Shown here piece after piece: positions 8,030-15,841 of a stretch of 35,872 bases of DNA (positions are counted from its first letter, which is position 1; each line of letters begins with the position of its first letter). Under the pieces are notes generated by a model. The model saw only the letters and a program-made list of their open reading frames with translations, had not been told where the DNA came from and made no database searches. The translations under genes were made by a program, and so were the position numbers. The stretch comes from JAHEDH01 sp965364515 (GTDB lineage Bacteria; Actinomycetota; Acidimicrobiia; Spongiisociales; ZC4RG35), in the NCBI GenBank assembly GCA_965364515.1, contig CBDTXZ010000008.1, positions 1-35,872 on the forward strand. Reading direction: 5' to 3'.

Positions 8030-8596
8030 TCAGAAGTCGAGCCCTCGACGGGCCATCACGCCCCGGTCATAGGCATGCTTGACCTTGACCATCTCGGTGA
8101 CCGTGTCTGCGATCTCCACGAGGTCGCGTGGCGCGTCCCGTCCCGTGATGATGACGTTGACGTGCGACGGGCGATTGCGGATCGTCTCGATGACCGAAGC
8201 CGGATCGATCCACTCCCAATTCATCGGGTAGGTGATCTCGTCGAGAATGACGAGATCGTATTCGCCACCCTCGATCACCTCGGCTGCGAAGCGCCAGGCC
8301 TCGTCGGCGACCGCCTCGGACTCGCTCATGTCTTCGCTGTCCCAGGTGAATCCGTCTCCGAGCGCCCACCAGTCGACGCCGAGGTCCCGGCCGATCTTCT
8401 CCTCACCGACCTTCCACTCCCCCGACTTGAGGAACTGGACCACCGACACCTTCCATCCGCGGGCGATGGCTCGCAACATGGTGCCGAATGCGGCGGTGGA
8501 CTTGCCCTTTCCGTCACCGGTGTTGACGATCACGAGAGACGGCTCTCGCACAGACCCGGGGTCGGGCGCGGTCGTTGGTGGCTCGGGCTCGGACAT
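8030..8596 (-). CDS. cobO: Cob(I)yrinic acid a,c-diamide adenosyltransferase
   Basis: A 188-residue CobA/CobO-type ATP:corrinoid adenosyltransferase. A P-loop GDGKGKST lies at residues 27-34, followed by VVQFLKSGEWKVGEE and the DLVILDEITYPMNW block characteristic of the family. The end, HAYDRGVMARRGLDF, resembles the family ending K-x-x-F-x-x-G-I-x-A-x-x-G-I-E-F. It attaches the 5'-deoxyadenosyl upper ligand to cob(I)alamin or cobyrinic diamide. The ATG at 8596 is preceded by GAGGGGAGAACCG, a good ribosome-binding site, 17 bp after the ABC ATPase stop. Placed between importer genes and cobT, it should convert imported corrinoid to the adenosyl form. Confidence 0.94.
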   Translation of the reverse strand: MSEPEPPTTAPDPGSVREPSLVIVNTGDGKGKSTAAFGTMLRAIARGWKVSVVQFLKSGEWKVGEEKIGRDLGVDWWALGDGFTWDSEDMSESEAVADEAWRFAAEVIEGGEYDLVILDEITYPMNWEWIDPASVIETIRNRPSHVNVIITGRDAPRDLVEIADTVTEMVKVKHAYDRGVMARRGLDF

Positions 8597-8613
8597 CGGT
8601 TCTCCCCTCGGCG

Positions 8614-9435
8614 TCAAAGATGAAGGGACATCCTCCCAGACCCGCCGGCTTCTCGGGAATCGCCGGATCGAATCGGGATGACGATCACGCCGTCGTCGTC
8701 GGAGATGACACGGACCCTGGCGCCGTAGTGACGACGAATGGTGTCGGCGGTGAGCACCCCTTCGGCGCTGCCCTGAGCAACGATCGACCCACCAGCGAGC
8801 ATCACCAGCCGGTCGCAGAACTGGGCGGCGAGCGTCAGGTCGTGGACCGCGGAGACGACCGTGAGCCCACAGCTCTGCCTGATGGCGTCGATGTGATCGA
8901 GAACCTCCATCCTGACTCCGACGTCCAGGGCGCTGGTCGGCTCGTCGAGGAGAAGCACCGGGCACGCCTGCGCCAGGGCTCGCGCGATGACGACTCGCTG
9001 CCGCTCACCGCCGGACAGCGATTCGACCGGCTTTCCGGCGAAGGGAGCAAGATCGAGGTCGGCGATCGCGATGTTCGCTGCGAGGACGTCGTCGGCTGAC
9101 TCGGCCCCGAATCTGCCCAGATACGGGGTTCGCCCCAACATCACGTAATCGATGACCGTCATTCCCGGCGGAATGATCGGATTCTGCGGGACGAGTGCGA
9201 CTCTCCTCGCCCGCTCGGCAGACGTGAGATCCGTGAGTCTGTCTCCGCCGATCTCGATGACCCCCGTGGTTTCGAGCAGGCCCGAGATCGCCTCGAGGAC
9301 CGACGACTTCCCCGCACCATTGGGGCCGATCAGCCCCACCCATTCCCCGTGACCGACGCTGAGATCGAGCTCGTGGACGACCGATGCCCCTCCCCTGCGG
9401 ACCGTGAGCCCGGCGACTTCGATGGAACCGGTCAC
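8614..9435 (-). CDS. btuD: ABC transporter ATP-binding protein, cobalamin import (BtuD-like)
   Basis: A 273-residue ABC ATPase of the FecCD/BtuCD importer class. Walker A GPNGAGKSS is at residues 37-45, the Q-loop Gln at 84, the signature LSGGERQR at 140-147, Walker B LLLDEP at 161-166, a D-loop with SALD, and the switch His in VHDL at 198. It energises uptake through the adjacent permease. The substrate is inferred as cobalamin from the riboswitch and cobO/cobT; the sequence alone would equally fit siderophore import. The start is the GTG at 9433-9435, overlapping the permease stop as GTGA. A longer in-frame extension to 10254 is antisense-like and was rejected. Confidence 0.9.
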   Translation of the reverse strand: MTGSIEVAGLTVRRGGASVVHELDLSVGHGEWVGLIGPNGAGKSSVLEAISGLLETTGVIEIGGDRLTDLTSAERARRVALVPQNPIIPPGMTVIDYVMLGRTPYLGRFGAESADDVLAANIAIADLDLAPFAGKPVESLSGGERQRVVIARALAQACPVLLLDEPTSALDVGVRMEVLDHIDAIRQSCGLTVVSAVHDLTLAAQFCDRLVMLAGGSIVAQGSAEGVLTADTIRRHYGARVRVISDDDGVIVIPIRSGDSREAGGSGRMSLHL

Positions 9436-10472
9436 AGCGACCTCCTCGACGTGCGAAGCACGAGGACGAAGAATGGCGCCCCCAGAAACGACGTCACGAC
9501 CCCGATCGGCAATTCCGCAGGCGCCATGATTCCACGGGCGGCGAGATCTGCAGCCACGAGGAAGGCTGCTCCGCTCAGCAGCGAGAGCGGCAATACGACG
9601 CGATAGCTGGTCCCCACGAACAGCCGGACGGCATGAGGCACGATGATGCCCACGAAGGCGATGAGCCCACTCACTGCGACGGCCGCCGCAGTGCCTGCGG
9701 TGGCTGCGAGCACCACCACCGTCCTGACCCGGTTGACGTCGACTCCGAGGGACGCGGCCTCGTCGTCTCCGACCGACAGCATGTCGAGGATCCGACGATG
9801 GCTGAGCATCACTGCGATCGATACGGCGGCATAGGGCAGAAGCAGACCCACCTCGGTCCAGCCCGAGGTGGACAGGCGGCCGAGGATCCAGGCGAACACC
9901 TCGCGCAACGTCTCGGAGTTGCGCTGCTGCACGAAGGTGGTGAGTGCCGTCAGAAACGAGGCCATCGCCACGCCGGCCAGGATGAGCGTGGTCGACGATC
10001 GATCTCCCATCGTCCGGCCGAGGGCAAAGGTGGCCGCCACCGCACCGACCCCGCCCACGAACGCCGACGGGACGAGCAGCGCCGCCGGGAGCCCGGACAC
10101 GATCGCCAGGGTCGCTCCGAGGGCGGCTCCTGCGGCGATTCCGAGCAGGTAGGGGTCGGCGAGGGGGTTGCGGAAGACCCCCTGATACGCCGCACCCGAG
10201 ATCGCCAGCGTGCCTCCCACCAGCATGCCGAGCACGACTCGCGGGAACCGCCACGACCAGAGGATGTCCTGTTGGATGTCGGTGAGCTGGGATTCGACAC
10301 CGAGCCCGGGGATTCGCGACAGCACCTCTCCGACCGCTTCACCGACACCGATCTCGGCCGGCCCGATGAGGGCACCGACGAAGACGGCGCCGATCACGAG
10401 CAGGCCGGCGACAGTGACCGACGGCCACCCCAGCCTGGTCGGCCTGACGAGCCGATTCGGGACGGCGGTCAC
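9432..10472 (-). CDS. btuC: FecCD/BtuC family ABC permease, cobalamin import
   Basis: A 346-residue polytopic permease of the FecCD family (PF01032), with about ten predicted hydrophobic segments. Diagnostic blocks include WSWRFPRVVLGMLVGGTLAISGAAYQ cut as R-x-P-R followed by G-x-x-L-A-x-S-G-x-x-Q, RNPLADPYLLGIAAGA, and FVGIIVPHAVRLFVG near residue 265, the coupling-helix region that contacts the ATPase. The start is the GTG at 10470-10472, which overlaps the stop of the binding-protein gene. Its own stop overlaps the ATPase GTG, so the three transport genes are chained by GTGA overlaps. Cobalamin is the likely cargo by context. Confidence 0.92.
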   Translation of the reverse strand: MTAVPNRLVRPTRLGWPSVTVAGLLVIGAVFVGALIGPAEIGVGEAVGEVLSRIPGLGVESQLTDIQQDILWSWRFPRVVLGMLVGGTLAISGAAYQGVFRNPLADPYLLGIAAGAALGATLAIVSGLPAALLVPSAFVGGVGAVAATFALGRTMGDRSSTTLILAGVAMASFLTALTTFVQQRNSETLREVFAWILGRLSTSGWTEVGLLLPYAAVSIAVMLSHRRILDMLSVGDDEAASLGVDVNRVRTVVVLAATAGTAAAVAVSGLIAFVGIIVPHAVRLFVGTSYRVVLPLSLLSGAAFLVAADLAARGIMAPAELPIGVVTSFLGAPFFVLVLRTSRRSL

Positions 10473-11500
10473 CCCTCCATCTCCACGATCGTGTCCGAGA
10501 TCGCCCGGAAGAACTGGACGAGGCGCGGCCCCCACCGCGACGAGATGTCGGATCCCACCACGATGACGGCTCCGGATTCGATGGCGGAGATGTTGTCCCA
10601 TCCCGGGCGGTCTGCCACGGTCTCCGGGGTATCGCCACAACAGTCCGTCACGAACACCAGATCCGGATCGGCCTCGATCACGTACTCGGCGGAGAGCTGG
10701 GGGTAGCCGAACCCGTCGACATCGGCCGCATCGGCGATGTTGACGAGCCCGAACGCCGCATAGACCCTCCCGACGAAGGTGTCGGAGGTCACCGAGTACA
10801 GCGTCGGGTCGAGCTCGTGGTACACGTTCATCCCTTCGGCCAGGTCGCCGGCGTCGTCGATCGCCGCCTGGATGTCGGCGGCGAAATCGCGGGCGGCGAC
10901 TTCTGCGGCATCGACATTCCCGGTTGCGACGCCCAGGGTTCGCATCTGGTCGGAGACGTCGGAGAACTCCACGGCCGCCGGGAGGAGCAGAACGGGGACA
11001 CCGACGCCGGTGAGAGCCCCGACGATCCCGTCCGTGTCGTTGCTGACGACCACCAGATCCGGGCCGTAGGCGCCGATGGCCTCGAGGTTCGGGGTGAATC
11101 CCGACAGATCGGTCACGGGCGCCTCTTCGGGGTAGTAGGAGAACTCGTCGACCGCCACCACCTGTTCTCCTGCTCCGATGGCGAACAGCATCTCGGTCGC
11201 AGTGGGAGACAACGAGACGATCGAGGTCGGCCGGGACGGGATCTCCACGATTCCGTTGGCTGCCTCGACGGTCGCGAACGGCCCCTCGTTCGCCACGGTG
11301 GTGGTCGGGGCCTCCGTGGTCGGCGTTTCCGTGGTCGGCGTTTCCGTGGTCGGCGTTTCGGTCGTCGCCTCGGTCGTGGTGGGGGCCGCCGGAACGGTGG
11401 TCGTCGCCGCCGTCGACTCACCGCCACAGGCCGAGAGCGCCAGTGCAAGAGCCAGAAGTGGCGCAATCCATCCGATTCGAGAGCGGGTTCGATTCTTCAT
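10469..11500 (-). CDS. btuF: Cobalamin-binding lipoprotein of ABC importer (BtuF-like)
   Basis: A 343-residue periplasmic-binding-protein family III lipoprotein. The signal peptide ends in LALSAC, with the lipidated Cys at residue 25. A Thr/Pro/Glu linker of about 45 residues follows (three perfect T-P-T-T-E repeats), then the Fe3+/B12-binding fold starting near SIVSLSPTATEMLFAIGAG. It would capture corrinoid outside the membrane and deliver it to BtuC. As the first gene of the operon, it is controlled by the cobalamin riboswitch in its leader. Its ribosome-binding site GGAGG is buried in a 10-bp hairpin directly before the ATG. The motifs alone would also allow a siderophore, but the riboswitch makes cobalamin much more likely. 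Confidence 0.92.
   Translation of the reverse strand: MKNRTRSRIGWIAPLLALALALSACGGESTAATTTVPAAPTTTEATTETPTTETPTTETPTTEAPTTTVANEGPFATVEAANGIVEIPSRPTSIVSLSPTATEMLFAIGAGEQVVAVDEFSYYPEEAPVTDLSGFTPNLEAIGAYGPDLVVVSNDTDGIVGALTGVGVPVLLLPAAVEFSDVSDQMRTLGVATGNVDAAEVAARDFAADIQAAIDDAGDLAEGMNVYHELDPTLYSVTSDTFVGRVYAAFGLVNIADAADVDGFGYPQLSAEYVIEADPDLVFVTDCCGDTPETVADRPGWDNISAIESGAVIVVGSDISSRWGPRLVQFFRAISDTIVEMEG
11313..11357 (-). repeat. Three perfect 15-bp tandem repeats in btuF linker
   Basis: The unit TCCGTGGTCGGCGTT (plus-strand reading) occurs three times without mismatch, with degenerate copies on both sides. It encodes T-P-T-T-E repeats of the flexible lipoprotein linker. Such repeats can vary in copy number between strains without breaking the frame. 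Confidence 0.85.
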
Positions 11501-11575
11501 GCATCCTCCGACGTTCGGAGGATGAAGGGGTGAAACGCCGGGCCCTGGGGCCGGGAACGAGACAGACCTTCATCC
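11501..11575 (-). promoter_or_regulatory. Riboswitch expression platform: SD-sequestering hairpin and competing pairing
   Basis: A perfect 10-bp inverted repeat (11502-11511 and 11515-11524, loop of 3) contains the GGAGG that serves the btuF ATG at 11500, so folding hides the ribosome-binding site. A 9-nt segment at 11567-11575 (mRNA GGATGAAGG) is exactly complementary to mRNA CCTTCATCC (11520-11528), which overlaps the 5' arm of that hairpin by five bases. The two pairings exclude each other, which is the expected layout of a translational on/off switch. No U-tract follows, so attenuation of transcription is less likely. Confidence 0.7.
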
Positions 11576-11700
11576 GAGGTTGTGATTCGTCACGGGCGGC
11601 GAGGCGACCTGGCTCGGCCCCAGAAGGGCTCCACAGTTGCGGGACAGCGCCGGGTTCACACCGGACTTCGCTCTCCGACCGTGTCCGGCTCATTGCGCCG
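11565..11700 (-). ncRNA. Cobalamin riboswitch aptamer
   Basis: On the minus strand the B12-box core lies at 11633-11667: AAGTCCGGTGTGAACCCGG followed by CGCTGTCCCGCAACTGT, matching the conserved G-G-T-G-x-x-A-A and C-C-C-G-C-A-A-C-T-G-T elements. Further on, GAGCCAGGTCGCCTC at 11601-11615 matches the second conserved block (C-C-A-G-G-x-x-x-C-C-T). A GTGA-CGAA-TCAC stem-loop follows. The outer limits are approximate. The element sits directly upstream of btuF and the cob genes, so binding of adenosylcobalamin should repress the operon. This is a strong family match seen directly in the sequence. Confidence 0.93.
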
Positions 11701-11750
11701 GATGCGTGTCACGCTAGCGAACGCCGAGAGCCCGTGCGCCGCCGGCGCAC

Positions 11751-11756
11751 TAGCGT
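11751..11756 (+). promoter_or_regulatory. -10 box, leaderless start of second DUF885 gene
   Basis: TAGCGT with 8 nt to the ATG at 11765 and no Shine-Dalgarno sequence. It faces away from the riboswitch leader. Confidence 0.45.
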
Positions 11757-11764
11757 CGGGTCAG

Positions 11765-13396
11765 ATGCCCGATGTCACCGAACTGGCGAACTCGTACCAC
11801 GCCTATCGTCAGTCGACCGATCACCTTCGACACATCTGGGACGGCGACGTCGACCAGCTCGAACACTGGGAGGACGTCTCTCCGGCCTCCATCGACGGTC
11901 GGATCGAGAAGCTCCGCGACTTCGCCGATCGGGCGGAACTCCTCGAGACCGACGACCCATCCGGACGGGCGACGTTGGAGACGATCGCGTTCACGGCGCG
12001 TTCGGCTGCGAACCAGCTCCGATGGCGCACCGGGTGGACCTTCCCGAACCCGGCGATCGGGCTCGTCCCGACGATCTTGACCTTTCTCCCTCGCTACCCG
12101 CTGGTCACGATGGATCACGGCGACCGGTATCTCATGAAACTCGACAGGCTGCCGGCCTTCCTCGCAGAGGCTGCAGACGGAGTACGCCGGGCTGCCGCCG
12201 CCAGGCGTCTCCCTCTCACCCGCCACCTGACCATGACCATCGGCGCCATCGACGCCCAACTGACCCGAGCCGACCGGCAGAACCCCCTCCTGGCGCAGCC
12301 GCCACCGACTCGACTGGCCGACCACCAACAGCAAGAGTGGGCCGATCGAGTCACCCGAGTGGTCGAGGAAGCCATCCATCCTGCACTCGCCCGCTACCGA
12401 GATGCGTTGACCGAAGTGGCAGACAACGGCGCAGAGGACGGCCATCCGGGGCTGTGCCACGTCGAGGGTGGGGCCGACCTGTATCGAGACCTCATCTGGT
12501 CGCACACGTCGCTCGAGCTGTCCGGCGAAGAGGTCCACCAGATCGGACTCGATCAGATCGCCCGGCTCGAGGAGGAATACCGGTCGCTGGCCGGTCCGGT
12601 CCTCGGGACGTCGAACGTCTCCGAGATCTACTCGCGGCTCCGTGACGACCCGACGCTCGCCTACGCCGATGGTGCACAACTCGTGGCAGACGCCACACGG
12701 GCGCTGGAACGGGCCTCGAATGCCGCCTCCGACTGGTTCGGCAGATTGCCGAGATCGGAGTGTGTCGCATCCGAGATCGCCCAGGGCCCTCTGGCGTTCT
12801 ACTCCAAGCCTCTCCCCGAAGTCGGAAAACCAGGGCGGTTCTTCTTCAACACCTCCGACCCGTCGGCATGGAAGACGTTCCAACTCGAAGCGGTCACGTT
12901 CCACGAGTCCATTCCGGGCCACCACCTGCAGTTGGCGCTGGTCGTCGAATCCGACGACATCGGCGGGGTGCACACCGATCTGCCGGTCACGGTGTACTCG
13001 GAGGGCTGGGGCCTGTACACCGAGCGGCTCGCCGACGAGATGGGGCTGTACTCGTCCGATCTCGCCAAGATCGGGATGCTCGCAGCGGATTCGATGAGAG
13101 CCTGCCGCCTGGTCACCGACACCGGGATGCATGCGCTCGGCTGGTCACGGGACCAGGCGATCGACTACGTCCTCGCTCACTCTCCGTTGAGCCGCGGCAT
13201 CGCCGAGGGCGAGATCGACAGGTACATCGGCATGCCCGGGCAGGCACTCTCGTACATGATCGGTCGACTGGAAATCGACCGCATCAGGGCCGAAGCCGAG
13301 CAACGCGACAGCTTCGACATCAAGTCCTTCCACGACTCGATCCTGGGCCACGGGTTGGTCCCGCTCGGGACACTCCGCCGCCTCGTGCTGAACTGA
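11765..13396 (+). CDS. DUF885 family protein (second copy)
   Basis: A 543-residue DUF885 protein. The family motif is present as HESIPGHH at about 380-387 (VTFHESIPGHHLQLAL), followed by VYSEGWGLYTERLADEMG, where the E-G-W and Glu residues are conserved and probably complete a metal site. The C-terminal R-Y-I-G-M-P-G-Q-A-L-S-Y-M-I-G block is shared with the copy at 603-2258 (R-Y-L-G-W-P-G-Q-A-I-S-Y-K-I-G). The motif centre differs (ESIP versus EGFP), so the two are divergent paralogs rather than a recent duplication. No signal peptide is visible. The start at 11765 was chosen over an in-frame upstream ATG that would run through the riboswitch leader. The function is unproven; peptidase-like is inference. 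Confidence 0.88.
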   Translation: MPDVTELANSYHAYRQSTDHLRHIWDGDVDQLEHWEDVSPASIDGRIEKLRDFADRAELLETDDPSGRATLETIAFTARSAANQLRWRTGWTFPNPAIGLVPTILTFLPRYPLVTMDHGDRYLMKLDRLPAFLAEAADGVRRAAAARRLPLTRHLTMTIGAIDAQLTRADRQNPLLAQPPPTRLADHQQQEWADRVTRVVEEAIHPALARYRDALTEVADNGAEDGHPGLCHVEGGADLYRDLIWSHTSLELSGEEVHQIGLDQIARLEEEYRSLAGPVLGTSNVSEIYSRLRDDPTLAYADGAQLVADATRALERASNAASDWFGRLPRSECVASEIAQGPLAFYSKPLPEVGKPGRFFFNTSDPSAWKTFQLEAVTFHESIPGHHLQLALVVESDDIGGVHTDLPVTVYSEGWGLYTERLADEMGLYSSDLAKIGMLAADSMRACRLVTDTGMHALGWSRDQAIDYVLAHSPLSRGIAEGEIDRYIGMPGQALSYMIGRLEIDRIRAEAEQRDSFDIKSFHDSILGHGLVPLGTLRRLVLN

Positions 13397-13419
13397 CACG
13401 CCTGCTGCATCTGCAGCTC

Positions 13420-13442
13420 TCGGCGCGGGCGCACAGCGCCGA
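13420..13442. terminator. Possible bidirectional hairpin between convergent genes
   Basis: A 7-bp stem (TCGGCGC / GCGCCGA) with a 9-nt loop lies in the 51-bp gap between the second DUF885 gene and the HtrA protease gene, which converge. There is no T-tract, so termination activity is uncertain. Confidence 0.35.
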
Positions 13443-13447
13443 CGGGA

Positions 13448-14575
13448 TCACTCCTCGATCGGCCGAGCGCCCAGCTCGATATCCAGCGTGCGAACCGCAC
13501 CATCACGGTCGATGACCAGTTCGATCTCGTCGCCCGCCTGGAAGGCTCGCACCTGCGCCGCGAGATCGGCAGGCTCGGCGACGAGCACTCCGTTGATCGA
13601 CAGCACCGTATCTCCCACCTGGATACCTGCCGCCTCGGCGGCGGTGTCAGGCGTGACTTCGGCGACGACGGCACCGGCCGACAGGTCGGCGGTGACGTCC
13701 AGCCTCACTCCGAGGAACCCGGAGACGAACTCGCCGCCCGAGACGAGCGCTTCGGCAACCCGGAACGCCCGATCGATCGGGACGGCGAAGCCGACACCGT
13801 CGTTTGCGCCAGAGCTGGAGTAGATCGACACGTTGATGCCGATCACACGCCCAAATCGATCGACCAGCGGGCCGCCGGAGTTGCCAGGGTTGATCGAAGC
13901 ATCCGTCTGCAGCATCGAGCGGGGCACTCCCTGTCCGCTCAGGATGGTGCGATCGACCGCCGAGACGATCCCCGAGGTCACCGTGGAGTCGAGTCCCCAC
14001 GGGCTGCCGAGGGCGATGGCGAGAGAGCCCGGCCGTGGCTTGCTGTCGAGGGCGAGCGACGAAGCGACGTACGGGCCGCCATCGATGGAGATCACGGCGA
14101 TGTCGTTGTTGGCGTCCTCACCGATCACGGAGCCGACCACCTTGTTCCCGTCCGACAGGCGCACCCGGACCTCGTCCAGACCCTGCACCACGTGCTGGGC
14201 GGTCATGACGAGCCCGGACGAGTCGTAGATCACCCCGGTGCCGACGCCGCGTTCGACACCGTTGGTCACGACCTCGATCTGGACGACCGACGGGAGGAGC
14301 GCCTGCGCGACGTCGGCGATGGGCTCTGAGCCCGGGTCGACGATGAGCGGGTCCGTCTGAACGTCTGCGGTGGTCGGCGGCAGCGTCGTCGTCGTGGACT
14401 CGACGAACGAGGCCTGCACCTCACTCGGAGTGTCGCCCGTATCGGAGGGAGCGGGCTCTGTGAACAGCCACCCGATCCCGATGCCTGACACGAAGAGGGC
14501 CAAGGCCGTGACGAGTGTGGCGAGGCGTCCGGCGCGGGAAGGGCCGTCTGGTGGGTTGGTTTGGTTCATGGTCAT
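13448..14575 (-). CDS. Membrane-anchored HtrA/DegP-type serine protease with PDZ domain
   Basis: A 375-residue trypsin-like protease. A single N-terminal membrane segment (about 19-38) is followed by a Thr/Pro-rich linker. The protease domain has a full triad: His128 in TAQHVV, Asp158 in NNDIAV and Ser233 in GNSGGP. A C-terminal PDZ domain spans about 285-375, with V-G-D-T-V-L-S-I-N-G. The catalytic domain is predicted outside the membrane, where such proteins degrade or refold misfolded envelope proteins. It follows a response regulator and histidine kinase on the same strand, the gene order of mycobacterial mprA-mprB-pepD. I chose the ATG at 14575; a second ATG is two codons later. Confidence 0.92.
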   Translation of the reverse strand: MTMNQTNPPDGPSRAGRLATLVTALALFVSGIGIGWLFTEPAPSDTGDTPSEVQASFVESTTTTLPPTTADVQTDPLIVDPGSEPIADVAQALLPSVVQIEVVTNGVERGVGTGVIYDSSGLVMTAQHVVQGLDEVRVRLSDGNKVVGSVIGEDANNDIAVISIDGGPYVASSLALDSKPRPGSLAIALGSPWGLDSTVTSGIVSAVDRTILSGQGVPRSMLQTDASINPGNSGGPLVDRFGRVIGINVSIYSSSGANDGVGFAVPIDRAFRVAEALVSGGEFVSGFLGVRLDVTADLSAGAVVAEVTPDTAAEAAGIQVGDTVLSINGVLVAEPADLAAQVRAFQAGDEIELVIDRDGAVRTLDIELGARPIEE

Positions 14576-14626
14576 CAGTGCATACCTCTTCTCGCGCTCA
14601 TGCAAACCTGAGACAGGGATATCCCA

Positions 14627-15799
14627 TCATCGGTAAAGGTCGGGTAAATCGCCGGCGGCAACGGGCGCACCCGCCGGATCCGGCTCGTCGGGCAGCGCGA
14701 TCGAGAGGATCGCACCTCCACCGGGTCGCTGGGTCGCTGCGAACCGACCTGCGTGCATCGCAACGATCTGGCGAACGATCCCGAGTCCCATTCCTCCGTT
14801 GCCATGGTCTCCGTTGAGCGCCACGTCGACATCGATCCCCGGACCCTCATCGAGGACGCCGATGTACGTCCAGTCGCCTTCGCGTCTCAGCGTCACAGAG
14901 ACGGTCGAGCCCTCGGGGCTCTCTCGGACGGCGTTGTCGACCAGATTGCCGATGGCCCGCCCGAGCAGGTTCGGGTCGGCGGTCACACTGACCGGTTCGA
15001 CCGGGAGGTCGGCTTCGATCTCGACTCCTCCCGTCCGAGCCGACGGGCCGAGATCGTCGACCAGTTCGGTGATGACCTGCTTCGGATCGGTCGGAGTCAA
15101 GGTTGATCCGGTCAGCTCCCGGCGGGCGACTGCGAGGAGGTCGTCCACCATGACCGAGATCCGATCGGCGGCGCGCTCCACGATCGCGCCGGTCTGCCGC
15201 CAGTCCTCGACGGTCGCTTCGGGGTCGTTGGAGATGATCTCGAGGTTCGACCTGATCACTGCCAGCGGGGTGCGAAGATCGTGAGAGGTGTGTGCGAGGA
15301 ATCGCTGTTGGGACCGAAACGACCCGGAGAGACGGTCGAGCATGGCGTCGAAGGTGTTCGCCATCCGGGTCAACTCGTCGTCGGGCCCCTCCAGCCCGAT
15401 CCGGCGATCGAGGTCGGTCGCCTCGATCTCGCGTGCGACGGAGGTGATCTCGTCGATCGGGCGGAGCGACCGGCTGGCGACGACCCATCCGACGATCAGC
15501 GAGAGAGCGAAGAGCCCGAGCATGATGACGAGGATCCAGAGTGCCAGTTGGTTGAGGACGGCCTCCTTGACGAAGCTCTCGATGGTTCGCATCTCGACCT
15601 GGGTGAGGCGGACGACCACTCGCTCGCCGTCGACCAGGATCGGCTCGAGCGCGTTCTCCGTGACCGTGAGCGATTGGACCGCTCTGAGCGTCACGAAGTA
15701 CACGCCAGCCAGCGCAAGACCGGCGACGCTGAAGACGAGCGCCGACGTCATCCCGGACAGACGGAACCGGAGCGAGCGAGTGACCGGAGGGAGGTTCAT
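14627..15799 (-). CDS. Sensor histidine kinase (HAMP, MprB-like)
   Basis: A 390-residue two-transmembrane histidine kinase. Membrane segments lie at about 17-38 and 85-108 with a short (about 47-residue) outside loop. HAMP covers 108-160, and the H-box AHTSHDLRTPLAV has phosphoacceptor His173. The N-box has Asn285/Asn289 in GNLVDNA, the G1 box is DEGPGI at 317-322 and the G2 box GGMGLG at 335-340. It should phosphorylate the response regulator encoded 42 bp upstream. With a downstream HtrA-type protease, envelope stress is the likely signal, by analogy with MprB; the ligand is unknown. A TATCGT box 9 nt before the ATG could give an additional internal leaderless transcript. Confidence 0.93.
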   Translation of the reverse strand: MNLPPVTRSLRFRLSGMTSALVFSVAGLALAGVYFVTLRAVQSLTVTENALEPILVDGERVVVRLTQVEMRTIESFVKEAVLNQLALWILVIMLGLFALSLIVGWVVASRSLRPIDEITSVAREIEATDLDRRIGLEGPDDELTRMANTFDAMLDRLSGSFRSQQRFLAHTSHDLRTPLAVIRSNLEIISNDPEATVEDWRQTGAIVERAADRISVMVDDLLAVARRELTGSTLTPTDPKQVITELVDDLGPSARTGGVEIEADLPVEPVSVTADPNLLGRAIGNLVDNAVRESPEGSTVSVTLRREGDWTYIGVLDEGPGIDVDVALNGDHGNGGMGLGIVRQIVAMHAGRFAATQRPGGGAILSIALPDEPDPAGAPVAAGDLPDLYR

Positions 15800-15808
15800 C
15801 GAGTTCGA

Positions 15809-15814
15809 ACGATA
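15809..15814 (-). promoter_or_regulatory. Possible internal -10 box before histidine kinase gene
   Basis: The minus strand reads TATCGT, 9 nt before the ATG at 15799, in the 42-bp gap after the response regulator gene. There is no Shine-Dalgarno sequence in this gap. Confidence 0.35.
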
Positions 15815-15841
15815 TTCGCGAGCCGATAATGCCGGGGTAAA

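Noticed and set aside
11313..11357. Short tandem repeats considered as a CRISPR or regulatory repeat
   Set aside because: The units are contiguous 15-mers in frame within btuF and encode T-P-T-T-E linker repeats; there are no spacers.
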